This document shows, one piece after another, positions 22,677-33,959 of a stretch of 64,000 nucleotides of DNA; the first letter of the stretch is position 1; each line of letters opens with the position of its first letter. Source of the stretch: Centroberyx gerrardi. Lineage: Eukaryota; Chordata; Actinopteri; Beryciformes; Berycidae. The notes beneath the pieces are model-generated. The model made no database searches. It saw nothing but the letters and a program-made list of their open reading frames with translations, and was not told the origin of the DNA. The stretch spans positions 21,231,480 to 21,295,479 of the forward strand of contig NC_136010.1 of the NCBI RefSeq assembly GCF_048128805.1, read 5' to 3'. A program made the position numbers and the translations under genes.

Positions 22677-25600
22677 CACACACAGGCACACACAGGCACA
22701 CACATACATCTGTACATTCTTCTACCCCTAATTTTAAGTCCTTATGCCGTGTGGCATGGGACTCCACTAAAGCACTAGCGAGTTTGTATAGACCTTGGCC
22801 TTTTTTTTAATTTTTACTGTGTACTCTCTCCATCCCCAGCTGTGCCAGCTTCGCGGGAGAGACAGGCAGTTCACCTTGCTCCATGCCCTTGTAGAGCAGA
22901 TCATGTTGCTTGACCCATGCTTGGCTGCGTTTATCCAGGAGCTGGCAGAATTCGAAACCGTCCCAGGAGGTATACGCTAATCGAGATTTGATCAAAGCCG
23001 AAAAATCTCTGCGGTTCTTTTCAATTGGGGCCAGTTAAGTGAAACTTGCATTTTCTCTGTGTGCTTCTGTTTTTGGATAGCTTCCATCAAAGGGCTGACC
23101 GCAGAAGTAGATGGTGAGTAGATCACATTTTACTACCGTGTCCAAGACAAATTTGCTGAGATCAATGGAATACTGACACTCCTTTTTTTGTGCCAATAGA
23201 AGTTATTTGTCTACGTGGAAGTAATAGGAGTGTGATAGTAACATTTACTAGATCTATATTTATGTGTAGTAAAAGAATAATTTGTTGACGCACTCCCATT
23301 GTTTAGGGGTTTAGGGGTTAGTTGCCACGAATAACAATACAGCAATTGACCGGAACAGACAAGAGACATCATTTGATTTAAAGCAGTTATTTGCTTCAGC
23401 GGTCAAATATGATGGATGGTAACCAAAGTGTGTCTTGCTCCAGTCCTGAAGAATGAACTACAGAAAGTCATACAGTATAGGAAGACTTACAAGAAGAGAA
23501 ATGCGGGGGATCATCGACCAAACTTCTCCAAAGACCTGAAGGTTAAGTATTGTGCCTTGCTTACTACTTATTTATCCATTTATTGAATGATACTGAATAT
23601 GTTACTGTTGCATCATTTAAAATTTTTGTTATTGGAATAAGTGTCTTCAGTCAGGCATCATGGGACCGAGCAATAAAATGTGACAGAGCAAATAAAACAC
23701 ACTTAAAATGATCTTTTTTATTGTTGCAATCTATCTACAGTCTGGCCCCGAAACACCTGAACAGATCACACAGTCAATAAAACCCATTTAACAGTGATTA
23801 ACAGTTGGAGCAATTAGTGAATGAATGAATTAACAAACTCACCAGAAACTCCTTGTGCTTTTCTCCGCACTCCAGATGGCAATTGAGAAGTACAATACAG
23901 ATCTGTCGCTGCTGACGAAGAAGTGTGAGGAGATGAGGAAACTCTACTCTGACATATTGGTAATCCCTGAGTTATTATTTCAATATCTCTGTTGTACAGC
24001 CTCAGAGATGGATGGTCGTTCCCCTGCTCCAGTAGTGACCAGATGTCTCTTTTCAATTGTTTGTCAGCTTATCTCCCCACCCTACACTGGGAGAGTGTAT
24101 ATTTCAGAGGGAGAAGTCCTCAAGGTTACTTCTTTTTTCACCAAGTGTTTGTGCCCCCCGCTCCCTGAGGGCTTACCTCAGGATATGAGGCATCAGGTGT
24201 GGATAGACCTAGCTGCTGCATTATTTGACAGTGAACACCGCTGATTTTCGGCTGTGAAAAATGTCATGCCGGCTTCTTAGGATAATTTTATCTGTACTGG
24301 CGAACACTGCTGTCTGCCGTAGCCAGAAAAAAGAGAGAAGAGTTCATCCTGACCCTTAATGTGTGATGTCACACAAACGAGATAAAAAGAGAAGGATCTA
24401 CAAAGAGATTAACAGAGTGACTGTAAGAGCTCTCCTGCTGGTTTTCTGGCGTGGTTTTCCATGCTTATGGAAAAGCATTGTATGAGCCCAAATCATAGTT
24501 TTAGCTCTTTGGTTTATCGCTTTTGAAGAGAAGCTGTTCATGTTTAAAAATGCTGATTGGAATTTCCTTGGCCATGATAATATGTACAATTTTTTTTTAA
24601 TATATTTAGTGATATTTCATTTTAAAGAATTTGGTCAAATTCTGTTACATTAGGATGTATTCATTCAGAATTGACAACAAAAGCAGAGATGTCAGGTTGG
24701 GCTTAGCTTCTGATTTCTAAGACAGAATGCTCTCAAAAGCTGACTGGACCGTCCTAGACCATAATGATGATATAAACAAATTTTTAAATTGAGTGGCACT
24801 TGCCTTTAAGCATCTTTCTGGGCATCAGATCTCTTCATAAAGTAGAGTAAACTCCTCTGTTACACATATCTGATTTAGTGGAGGCAGTGTACCAATGTAT
24901 TTTTTATCACACGGTCTATAAAAGAGGACATTTTCTTTGCCCACTAACCTGGTTAGATGAGGTTTATGGAGCCTAAGCCTGCCTTTGACATCTTAACAGG
25001 TGCTGTGTCTTTTTTATAGAGTTCCCACCCAAAACAATCAATACAAAAGCAGTGCTCATTTTCCCACCTTTCCTATACCTCCGCGGACAATCCATCATCA
25101 TAGAGAGTCCACTTACCCTTCCTGCAGTGTTTGAGCTCTGAGATATGATAGGGCGAGGTGTGAGCTTTGGGCCTGCGAGGGAATTGTGTTATACTTGGTC
25201 CACAATTAGATTCCTGTACACTGAAAACTTTTTTTCCCACAACTTGCACATGAGAGAAAGAGAGATGTTGAGTTGCAGCCCCTTTTGCACAATCCACATC
25301 TCAATAGTCTCAAAGCGTAAAAATGCTTCTCTTTACCTACATCGCCTCCTTTGTGATTGCTGATTGGTGTAGATTTAATAAGCGTGAGGGATAATGGCTT
25401 TAACCTGGATTCACCTCATCAGTCTACCTAGGGGACATCGGTCTGTCCCTGAGATGTAAACGTGTCGCCCCCCCATGAATGATGCAGCCGCTCCTTGGGC
25501 CAATCGGTAACAAGATGCATCATCCCTCCGAGTTTCATCTAATCAGTGTAATGTTTGTAAATGCGGGAGAGCGGTGCGAAAAGATGCATCATCCCTTCAA

Positions 25601-27899
25601 GTTTTGTCAAAATCAGGCCAAGAGATGTCAGCTGAGATATCAGATTTGACGGACGGACGGAGGGACAGCCCGGTTCCACAGTTCCCACCCCCCACCCTCA
25701 GATTTCATCGCACGGGGAACAATAACCAGCGAGTGACCCTGTTCTAATATTGTGCACGTATGACCTCCTCCCTGCTACATACACAGTAAACCCCTCCAGG
25801 AGCATCAGGGAAAAAATATTGAGACTGACTGGGCTATGGAGTCGTGCAGGGGAGCAGCAGGTTGGGGCGGGGGGAGAGGCGTCATATTCAGTCAGATCTT
25901 TTTACGGGGGCGGAGGATTCATAATGATGCCCTTTGAATAGCCAGCATGCAAATCTATTAAACATAGAAGCGGCTCATGAGAATTTGGGGGGGTTGATTT
26001 TGAGAGAGGCCTATTTTGATAGTCGCTGCTCTGGAGGCATGGTTTCATAACCCCTTCAAACTGCTGAATAAAAGGAGAGACATTTTACATAACATGTTTT
26101 GGAATAACGCTGCCCCTAATAGTATCGTAATGTGATGGATTTTCCAAACAAGTCTGACATGTTGCAAGCCTTGATATGAGATTAGCCTCATAATATGTCG
26201 CAAGACCCATTGCAAGCATAGGCAGTTATGCCTAATTATTAGTTTCCGCTCTTAATGCACCATATACTTAAGGCACCATATACTCAATTCAATTCCACTT
26301 CAGTGATTGCCGATAAGATGCTTACAATTTTGCTTCTACGAGAAAATAGCTCAAGCCTACACACTGAGAATGATAGTTTACAGTTCCAAGAATACTTTCC
26401 CTTCTGAAAAGTCATTGAGAAAAAGTCTAGGAGAAAACTTTGCATTGAAGGTGGATATGTCTTTTGTGGCTGCAATATTTCCCTGTAGGACTAAAAGTAC
26501 TTTAGTTATATGAAGGCCTATTCTTCCCATGACACTGAAATGCTGCTGTACTCTTCTCATTGTGTGAAGAAGACACAACTCAACAGCAAACCAAACTGTT
26601 CAGTAAATGCAGCCAGGAATCATCTTAGTTTCTGCTTTAAGATGTATTCATGAACAGAGTGGAACTGAAACTAGGAGTAATAAAATAATGAGTTATAGAT
26701 TAGCAATCAACACGTACATGTGATGCTTTCACAAGTGTAAGTGAAAGGACAGCAGGCAGCAGATAAAACCAAGCCCAAAAACTGCACACCGGTCGCCGAA
26801 ACAAGCCGATTGGAGTTTAAGTTACACAAACATTTCTTGGAGGCAGAAATAATCTCATTGGTTGAGTCAAACCTCTGTAGGTGGAGCCAAAGAACCACAG
26901 ATGTTGCTCTAATTGTGCTCTAATTACTGAAAAAATGCAATCTAGCCATACTAAGTTATCTGTGTTCGCTAGTTAGCCTAGCTGACCTTCCAAGTGCAAA
27001 TTATCCATACTAGTCTATAGCTATCTAAGTAAGTTAGTTAGCTAGCCTGCTGATTTTCCAACATCATGAATGCCATGGTCATGAAATGAAAAAAAGTCAT
27101 TGTTATTTATATTTTATATTATTTATATTGATATTTTTATATTTTTTAAGTTTTCCAGTTAGCTAAATTGAAATTCTGAAAAACTGTGGTTCTTTGGCTC
27201 CGCCCACTGAAGTTTAACTCAGCCAATGAGATTATTCTTGCCTCCAGAGCAGCTCTGCCTCTGACAAATGTTTCTAACAACTTTGTGTGTTTTAGATACA
27301 GAAGAGTAGACTCATGTCAAGTATTTGATTAGATTTTGGAATACAAAGAGAGAGTGAAGAGAGAATTGCAACAGCATAGCTTGAGCTAGAACTCTAACCC
27401 ATGCAGTCAAGAGCATATAATAGGGCAATTAGTAGACTAAGCCACTATGATAACTTTTAACTTGAGACTTGATAGTAATTACTAGCATTTTCATGTCAGT
27501 GACCCTTAATCACCTAAGTGTAAGTATTAATTCAGCAGTACATGTCTGCCTCATTGTATAAGTGCACTCAAGGAATGGATTCCATGCTAAGGCAGCATAT
27601 GAGTTAATTATAGCAAAAGAAGTTTGTTATGAAGAATATGCATGACCCAGACACCAGTTAACTTATGAAACTAGATTCATCTGTTAATTGTAAAATAACT
27701 TTTCAGAACTCAAAGGTCTCTGAGAGTGTGATTGCTGTTAAAATGAATGTTTTGATTTCCTTTTCCAATCAACTAATCCTCATTTTCTCTTGTTAAGGTT
27801 AAATATGGAGAACCAGTGCATCAAGACTCTCAGGAGCTGTTTGGGTTGGTCTGTCAGTTTGTCCATGACTTCAAGAGGGCCCGTGCTGAAATTCTATGA
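6479..27899 (+). CDS. PH-domain formin (PHCF subtype), 17 coding exons
   Basis: Actin filament nucleator and elongator with N-terminal PH-like domains. Exons: 6479-6553, 7490-7618, 8695-8769, 8878-9051, 9248-9405, 9612-9800, 10099-10849, 11171-11333, 14898-15009, 16279-16369, 18721-18807, 21173-21325, 22840-22969, 23081-23113, 23444-23541, 23876-23959, 27798-27899; 2604 nt, 867 residues, all phases compatible. Order: a charged helical N-terminus (26-68), PH-like regions at about 74-165 and 186-290, a Ser/Pro-rich linker with a short FH1, then FH2 (about 497-865) with FHWDV and GNYLN at 697-701. The PH-PH-FH1-FH2 order fits the PHCF formins rather than DAAM, DIAPH, FMNL, INF2 or delphilin. Two tandem ATGs (6479 and 6482) are possible starts. 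Exon 4 could instead begin at 8857, adding seven residues. The protein ends right after FH2. Confidence 0.85.
8695..10206 (+). other. Exons encoding two PH-like domains of the formin
   Basis: Exons 3-5 carry the first PH-like region: a YRWQKRVLQ strand, then IDFKTKMLCSIEKG, with a closing helix around DKHKIMQLVNQI. Exons 5-7 carry the second: EGVLLLHRGG and KWVKYEVQL strands, a disordered loop rich in Gly and Pro, then NEYHFRV and a C-terminal helix containing AWVKAIDKLC, typical of the last helix of PH domains. The W in that helix is the conserved PH tryptophan. Assignment is by pattern only; lipid or protein ligands cannot be predicted. Confidence 0.6.
10207..10800 (+). other. Formin linker and weak FH1 region (exon 7)
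   Basis: Codes for a low-complexity Ser/Pro/Ala segment with many SPxP-type units and only one compact poly-proline stretch (PIPPPLPF) just before FH2. Two imperfect copies of a short unit containing SDYAN or SADYAK occur at about 10355-10375 and 10440-10460, which suggests a small internal duplication. Most formins have several long poly-proline tracts for profilin-actin, so this FH1 looks minimal. Confidence 0.6.
12607..12760. repeat. Compound (CT)n - (CG)n(CA)n microsatellite, formin intron 8
   Basis: About 70 bp of nearly pure CT/CCCT is followed after a short spacer by CGCGCGCG and about 18 CA units (12712-12759). The first part is a polypurine/polypyrimidine tract; the second is alternating purine-pyrimidine with Z-DNA potential. 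Confidence 0.9.
13402..13428. repeat. (TG)n followed by poly-G, formin intron 8
   Basis: About nine TG units pass directly into a run of nine or ten G. Simple repeat. Confidence 0.85.
18563..18687. repeat. (TG)n ... (CA)n inverted pair just before formin exon 11
   Basis: About 14 TG units (18563-18591) and then, some 40-75 bp later, CA-rich tracts (18634-18687). The second tract ends 33 bp before the exon 11 acceptor. The two tracts are complementary and could pair in the pre-mRNA near the branch point. Confidence 0.85.
22004..22027. repeat. (TTTG)n microsatellite, formin intron 12
   Basis: Six tandem TTTG units. Confidence 0.85.
22616..22706. repeat. (CA)n microsatellite with GGCACACACA units, formin intron 12
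   Basis: A CA tract of about 90 bp flanked on both sides by repeated GGCACACACA units, a minisatellite-like arrangement. It lies about 130 bp upstream of exon 13. Confidence 0.85.
25430..25700. repeat. Probable interspersed repeat, formin intron 16
   Basis: Contains two similar blocks beginning GATGCATCATCCCT (25516 and 25583) and a GACGGACGGAGGGAC stretch (about 25650). The style is that of dispersed fish repeats. I cannot assign a family or exact borders. Confidence 0.35.
26839..27245. repeat. Long inverted repeat (fold-back element) in formin intron 16
   Basis: The left arm at 26839-26900 and the right arm at 27184-27245 are complementary over about 62 bp with few mismatches (for example AATCTCATTGG and GGAGCCAAAGAACCACAG in the left arm). 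The central spacer is about 283 bp, A/T-rich, with CTAGTTAGC-type units. Weaker complementarity continues outward. It fits a fold-back MITE or a hAT-like remnant; no target-site duplication was established. Confidence 0.7.
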
Positions 27900-27959
27900 G
27901 TTGTAGTGTATGCCTCTTTGCGAGCCTTGGGACTAATTAAAGTAGCCTAATTGAGTTAA

Positions 27960-28310
27960 TCAAATCTTAATAGTAGTAGTAATACTAGTAGTAGTAGTAA
28001 TTTATTTCAGTCCTTTTTAACAATTTTCCAAAATGTATGTACATAGAAATAAATAAATAACAATAAGGCATTAAATGAAATGGAAAACAAAAAAAATTGT
28101 CCGAAAAGGTGTAGGCTGAAGCTCTAGCTTATTATGCCTACCCTTTTTACATGACATTCTAAGACAAAACAAAACAGAAGCAAAAGCAAAAACATAAACA
28201 AACAAAATGAGAGTACAAAGCACAGTTTACATAATTAAGATGTATTCATATATATATATATATATATATTGCCATGTATACTTGATACTGAAGGTATATT
28301 AAAGCATTGT
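27960..28310. repeat. Probable retroelement-derived repeat in the formin 3' region
   Basis: Starts with TAG/TAA trinucleotide repeats, then TTTATTTCAGTCC, then a tract resembling a common fish dispersed repeat (a CCGAAAAGGTGTAGG-like segment, A-rich stretches and an (AT)n run). It supplies overlapping AATAAA hexamers at about 28048-28057, some 150 bp after the formin stop codon. Confidence 0.45.
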
Positions 28311-31300
28311 TGAGATTCACAATTTTAGTGCCCGTTTGTATTTTTCTTCCACATTATTGTGAAAGACAGATCTTTGACAATTTAATGGCTTCAGTGTGCA
28401 GATATGTCTGTGGTAATGCTGATGCACCTGGACAAAAGGATAACAATTTCAGGGGAAATCAATTTTGTGAATATCATGCCATTAAAACTAATCTATATTG
28501 CATTAGTTCACGTCGCAGGTTGGTTTGGTTTGGTTTGGATCAGTGTTTATCGGCGTGTCTTTCGAGGCAAATCAGTAATGAGAGTGAAAGATTTGAAACT
28601 GCTCAGTTTTATGAAGCACTCTGATGCTGAAGTGTGCTGCTATTACCCACAGCTATCTGCTGGCAGAGGAGCAAAATAGACAACACTCCAGAGGCCGGCT
28701 GAAGCTGGTGCACTTTCGGTCCATGTTTACTTTGAACATGCAGACACCCAATCACGCCTTGGTTGGGGACATTTTCTATCCCAGCGCTCCAGGAAGAGCT
28801 CCAAGGCTGGCTCTGATTCAGGACAACATCTGCGCTGTGGCATTACATGTACCACACAGAGTGTATCTGTCAGCACCCACCCATGCTTTCCTCCTTCAAA
28901 GGGTTTGCTGAGGTAAATGGGTGCTCTTACTGCCGCTTGAAAAAGACTTTAGATTGATTTTTGTGTTGTACAGCTTCCATGTGTCAGACATTTTAATCAG
29001 AGGACAGGAAAAACATTGTTAGTGGTTTTAACTGTGAACCAATGGTATAATGAACAAGACCCCATACTGAGCTGTGAAACTCGCAGAGTTTCCTTGTAAA
29101 AGGAGAAAACCCCGATTTTAATTAAATCCGTCTATTTGCAGAAACTGGTGAATCATTAAAGGGAAACATGGGGAAAATATTTCATTAAATGTGTCCTTCA
29201 TGTGGCCTCTGATTTTTTTTAAGTTCCAATTTGTCAAAACTGTAGCTTGCCTGACCATTTTTGACTTGATTTTTTTCAAATTAGTGTCTTTGTACAGTTT
29301 TTGAAATGGAAAAGTGATAAGCGACCCAATATTCATCAAGTCCAGAAAATTCAAGTCCAAGAAACTAATTATTTTGGTGTCTTTTTTCTCTCTTACTTTT
29401 CTGAAGGAATGTTTCACCTTTGAAGGGACCACAGACATACAGAGAAACATAGGTCCCTATAAATAAGAATAGGGAGCAGTTTGATTTCACCATTTCCTCA
29501 TTTGCAAGTTAGTGTAATGTCAGAATGTTTTGAGAAAATAATTATTCTGAATGTAGCTTTTAGTATGCATTTTTAAAGCTGCTAGCACCTGTTTTTACCT
29601 TTACTTCACCCACAGAAAAGATGCTTTTCTGACCAAAAGGTTTTCATCTGTAAGACTTCTTAATGTTTCACTAAGCCAGTGCTTTTGAACAGCCTCGGCT
29701 CACCGCATAGAGCTCACTGCACATTTCATAGAGGTTGCCTGAAGTTTAGAGGCATGAGCTGCGGTTGGAAGTGGTTTGATTCCCTGGCAGATGGACTGAA
29801 TGACTATTACTTTCACCACTTTTAGCAGCTCTTGAGCAAGGCACCTAACACCCAACTGTTCCAGTGGAGAGGCTCATTTCCCAACAGTAGGTGTTTAAAG
29901 TGGGCAGTATGCTGTAGGAACAAATTTTGGCAGGTTTTTACAAACAAAAGCATACCTTTGCGGAAGAAACAAAGCCTCCCATTGGCCTCACACTCAGTGT
30001 GCACAGGCTTGGTGGCCAAACTAGTTGAATTCTTCACACACCAGCCCCAACTGCGTGACGGTCTGCAACTGGTCTAAAATATCACTTGTTTGCTTGTGTT
30101 GCCTTGGTGGACAAGCTTCTCCTTTTCCTCTTCCGGTTCATTGCCTTTGTTTACATCTCCATGCTAACTTCTTATCCTAAACTCGCTGTCTTGCCTCCTG
30201 GTTTGATTTAGCAGACGAACATCTCCTTTTTCTTATTTCCTTTTTTTGTGCAAGATATAATAAAATGGCTTCTAAATCCTCACATTCCCTCAGCCACAGA
30301 GGTCGCTCTTTCACCGCAGTCATGGTTGTTGTTTTCTGAGTTTTGGTCATCACTATTTCCGGTTTCCCCGGGTTACAGCTGCCTCTTTAATCTTCATGCT
30401 CCCCCAGTGACCGAGAGTGTAAGTCAACAAACAAAACAAAGCCGCAGTTAATATACACAAATTTGTTCAGTAGAGTTTCTATTTCAGGCAGGTTTGACTT
30501 CAGTGTATGTATACCGCTTCCTTAACTGTGAGCATGTGCGGCCTTGCTGGCAGTAGGGAAAATAAAAAAGAATATAAAAGTAAAGCTGCCGGCAAATTCC
30601 AAAAGCTCCATCCTTGGTTCCACCTACACTGCTGCACTGCACTTTAAATTTCAATCATGTGTAAAGAACCGATGTTGGTATTACTGTACCACTTAATGGT
30701 GGAAATGTTAGGCTGAAATGTAAGAACAGTGGCCTGCGAAGCACAGGATCATTTCTGTTGACTCAGTGGAAGCTCAGATGGTGATATTGATTTGAGGACA
30801 GATATACGCCTGATAGATTTTCTTTGATTCAAATCCAGTTGATCTCTCCTCAGACAAATGTTAAGAAATCAGTGTGTTGGATAGCAGCCATTAGCAGCCA
30901 TTGATTTCGTAAGTTCTTATCTCTGATTGCCTCTGGCCTATTGCCTTTTTAAATGCTTTTAAGAGTATAACACAACAGCGCAGTATCTCAGTAGTACTTT
31001 TAGGTTTGATTAGTGTACAACTATGCAGTGACTGTATAAAAACTAGCCTGTACCTATTTGAAGATTAACAAAGGCGCTCATTGACAGGGATATCCAGCAT
31101 GGTCGGTGTGTTGTACGCAGAATACATACTCTCTTTTTCTTTTTGACTCCACTACTAATTAAATTCCTCAGAGACTTTTTCTTTTTATCAAGAACCAGTG
31201 GCAGGTCTGACTTTTTTTTTTAACTCATTTTTGAGTCGCCCTATTCGGATGACAAAACGACTCGGTTCCCCTATAGAATGCATTTGTTTAAGAGGGTGTA

Positions 31301-31574
31301 ATTGCCGGAGGGAGCCGGTAGAATATTAATGTGATTTGCCTCCAATCTGAAAGTCAGTTTAAGTAATTTGGAGACATCTTTTCACCTGGAGGGGGGGCTT
31401 GGCAGCGCCTCCCAAGAAGGATTCAGAGACTGCAGTACACACAAATCCTTCACCGCGCTGATGGGCGTAAGTTATTTGTCCTCTAATGGCTGTTCTCAGT
31501 CACAGTGTTTGCAAAAGGAATGGAATTAGTGCATGTCAACACAGCCTGACACAGTGAGCTGGAGAGGTGTTACG

Positions 31575-31670
31575 TCTCAAAGTGGGGTCCGGGGACACCT
31601 AGGGGTCCTTGAAGGGATTCCAGGGGGTCCCCAGCAAAAGGAGGAATAGTTTATTCTCACAATGATTTAA
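31575..31670. repeat. GGGGTCC-rich dispersed repeat fragment
   Basis: Sequence with GTGGGGTCCGGGG, AGGGGTCCTTGA and GGGGGTCCCCAG units, a style seen in dispersed fish repeats related to DNA transposons. Borders and family are uncertain. Confidence 0.3.
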
Positions 31671-31958
31671 TTCACTAGAAGTCATCCCAGTGAGAGAATG
31701 TAAAGGAATGCCGATTATAATCCAAGGTTTCACTCTCACCGCTATTATCTTATACAGTGTAGACAGTTTCATATCTATATATAGTCTTCCAATAGGGATC
31801 TCAGGGATGAAATTGAAAAAAATGGGGGTATGTGGGCTAATTTGTGTTTATTTGAAAATGTCTGAGAACACCTGCCGTGGAGGACACATTGTGATATCTT
31901 GGTGCAATTTATATTGGAACTACTGACCTTGTAGGCCATTGAAGTGGGTCATTTACAG

Positions 31959-31959
<1 letters not shown>

Positions 31960-32014
<55 letters not shown>
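31960..32014. repeat. (CA)n microsatellite
   Basis: About 27 uninterrupted CA units. Confidence 0.95.
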
Positions 32015-32016
<2 letters not shown>

Positions 32017-33959
32017 TCACTGTCTTTACCTTGATTCTTTGCTGATATTTAGTGTCAACAAAAATACAATTGGGCAGATTCGATTTTGCAATGCAAGCTG
32101 CAGTTGCGAGTGACAGAATTCTTGAAGGGTCACATATTGAAAAATGAGGAATATATATATATATATATATATTTTTACCATTACTTCATTCACAAGTTGC
32201 ATGGTGGAAGATTGCGTCCAGAGTAAATATCTTTAATAGATCGACTGTCTCCAGGATCATTTCTGCACCTCTTGACATTAATAGGCAAAGCTGTGACCTG
32301 CGCTGCAAAATAAGACTTGAAACTATCAACATCCTGGTGTTGAAGCTGAAAGGTTCTCAGAACAACAACAGAGTTTCTCTGGCCGGATACATGGCGGTCC
32401 TCCTCAAATAAAAGTTTGAAAACTTCTGCGGTTAGCTTCTCATGTGTAAATTTTCCAAGGAAATGCTTTTTGGAAGATTACAAGCCATTGCCTCTCAGCT
32501 CTGAAATTTCTATTGCCATGGAAACATATTGACAATGCATGACATTAGACAGCGAACCATTTGTCAGAGCTGGGTGAGGACTCAAATCTCAAAAAATGGC
32601 AGCTATTCAGGCTGGAATGGTGATATCCGAAGATTGTCTCCCATTTAGAGATGGATTGACGTCCAAAACAACATACTGTCTGACAAATGAAGGCAGATCT
32701 GTATATGTGCATTCAAGGATCTCAAAAATATGAATCCACATAGCAAAGATTTCATTCATCTTCTAGCTTTGGCTATATTAAGGTGAATGGCTGTCTTGAC
32801 AAACCATACAGCTTAGCATAGATGCATTTGTACTTTTAAAAAATATAGATATTTTCTAGGTTAGAATAATGATTGATACTGACTATATCGTATGAAAAAG
32901 AAAAAAATTCTATTGATAAAAAACAGTAAGATTTTATTTGCAAGAGTAAAACCTGCATAAAATGATCATGACATGATTCATGACACATTTGTGAATTATT
33001 TGTGAAACATTTAAAATAGTTTCACTGTGCATTCTCCTACTACATTGTTCCTACACACTTTGATCCTTAAGTTCTATTCATCAGGAAAAAAAATCCTAAG
33101 GGACAATTAACGCTGAAATATGTTTCACAAAGAATTGCTTGCACCTCGTCACCTCCAACTAAAACCTGTTTCACACCAATGTGACAGCCTTTCTTAAAAA
33201 ATCTTGTGCAATGCAACGTTTTAAAAAACTCTGCATAACTTAACCAGTTCTGATGTTTGAGTGTCTGATTAAGTTGGTATTTATTTTATTGTCATGCAGT
33301 TTTTTTTATGCACAAAAAAAAGGTGTGAAATGGCCTCAAATCTGGTCGTCTGCTCAGAGTTGCTCAATTTTGTACTCTGCTCCAAATGCTTGTGATCTTG
33401 TCTGCTCTGTAATTGAAAGATTGGGGGTGAGATCACAACAGAGTCATAACAGCACCAGGCGTCTCTGTGTGGCACTGTAACAGACCAGAATGCTGTTGGG
33501 TTGTACTTTGACACAAACTATCCTTCTGTGACAAAACAGCATGCCCTGTTTTGAAAATATTTTTAAATCTACAACACATTCACCATTAAGTATATTGGCA
33601 CAGGCTGAGTTTGTCTGTCAGCTCCATTTGGTTGGCGGTAGCTCAGATGTGATTTTCAGGTTTCAGGCTTATCTCAGTTTAACATGAATAAGATATGGCG
33701 ATACACTTTACAAAGCCAACAACAAAAGTTTTTTTAGCTTCCAATTTTCCAATATTTTAGCTTTTATAGTAAATAAAGAGGTGGTGGTGCAGGGGAATGA
33801 GAAGGTTTGGAGTTTTGAGTTTGGGCCTATTTCTGATTCTCGGACATACAGTTGGTTTGGAGATTTGGGGTTCACAAAGTAAAAAACTTCACCTACGAAT
33901 ACATCATCTATGGATTTCATATGGAAAGGCTTGATTCTTGCTGCAGTATGGGGCAAGGG

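Noticed and set aside
28404-28911. Overlapping 91-105 codon frames downstream of the formin
   Set aside because: No recognisable domain, no flanking exons in phase and no coding-like composition.
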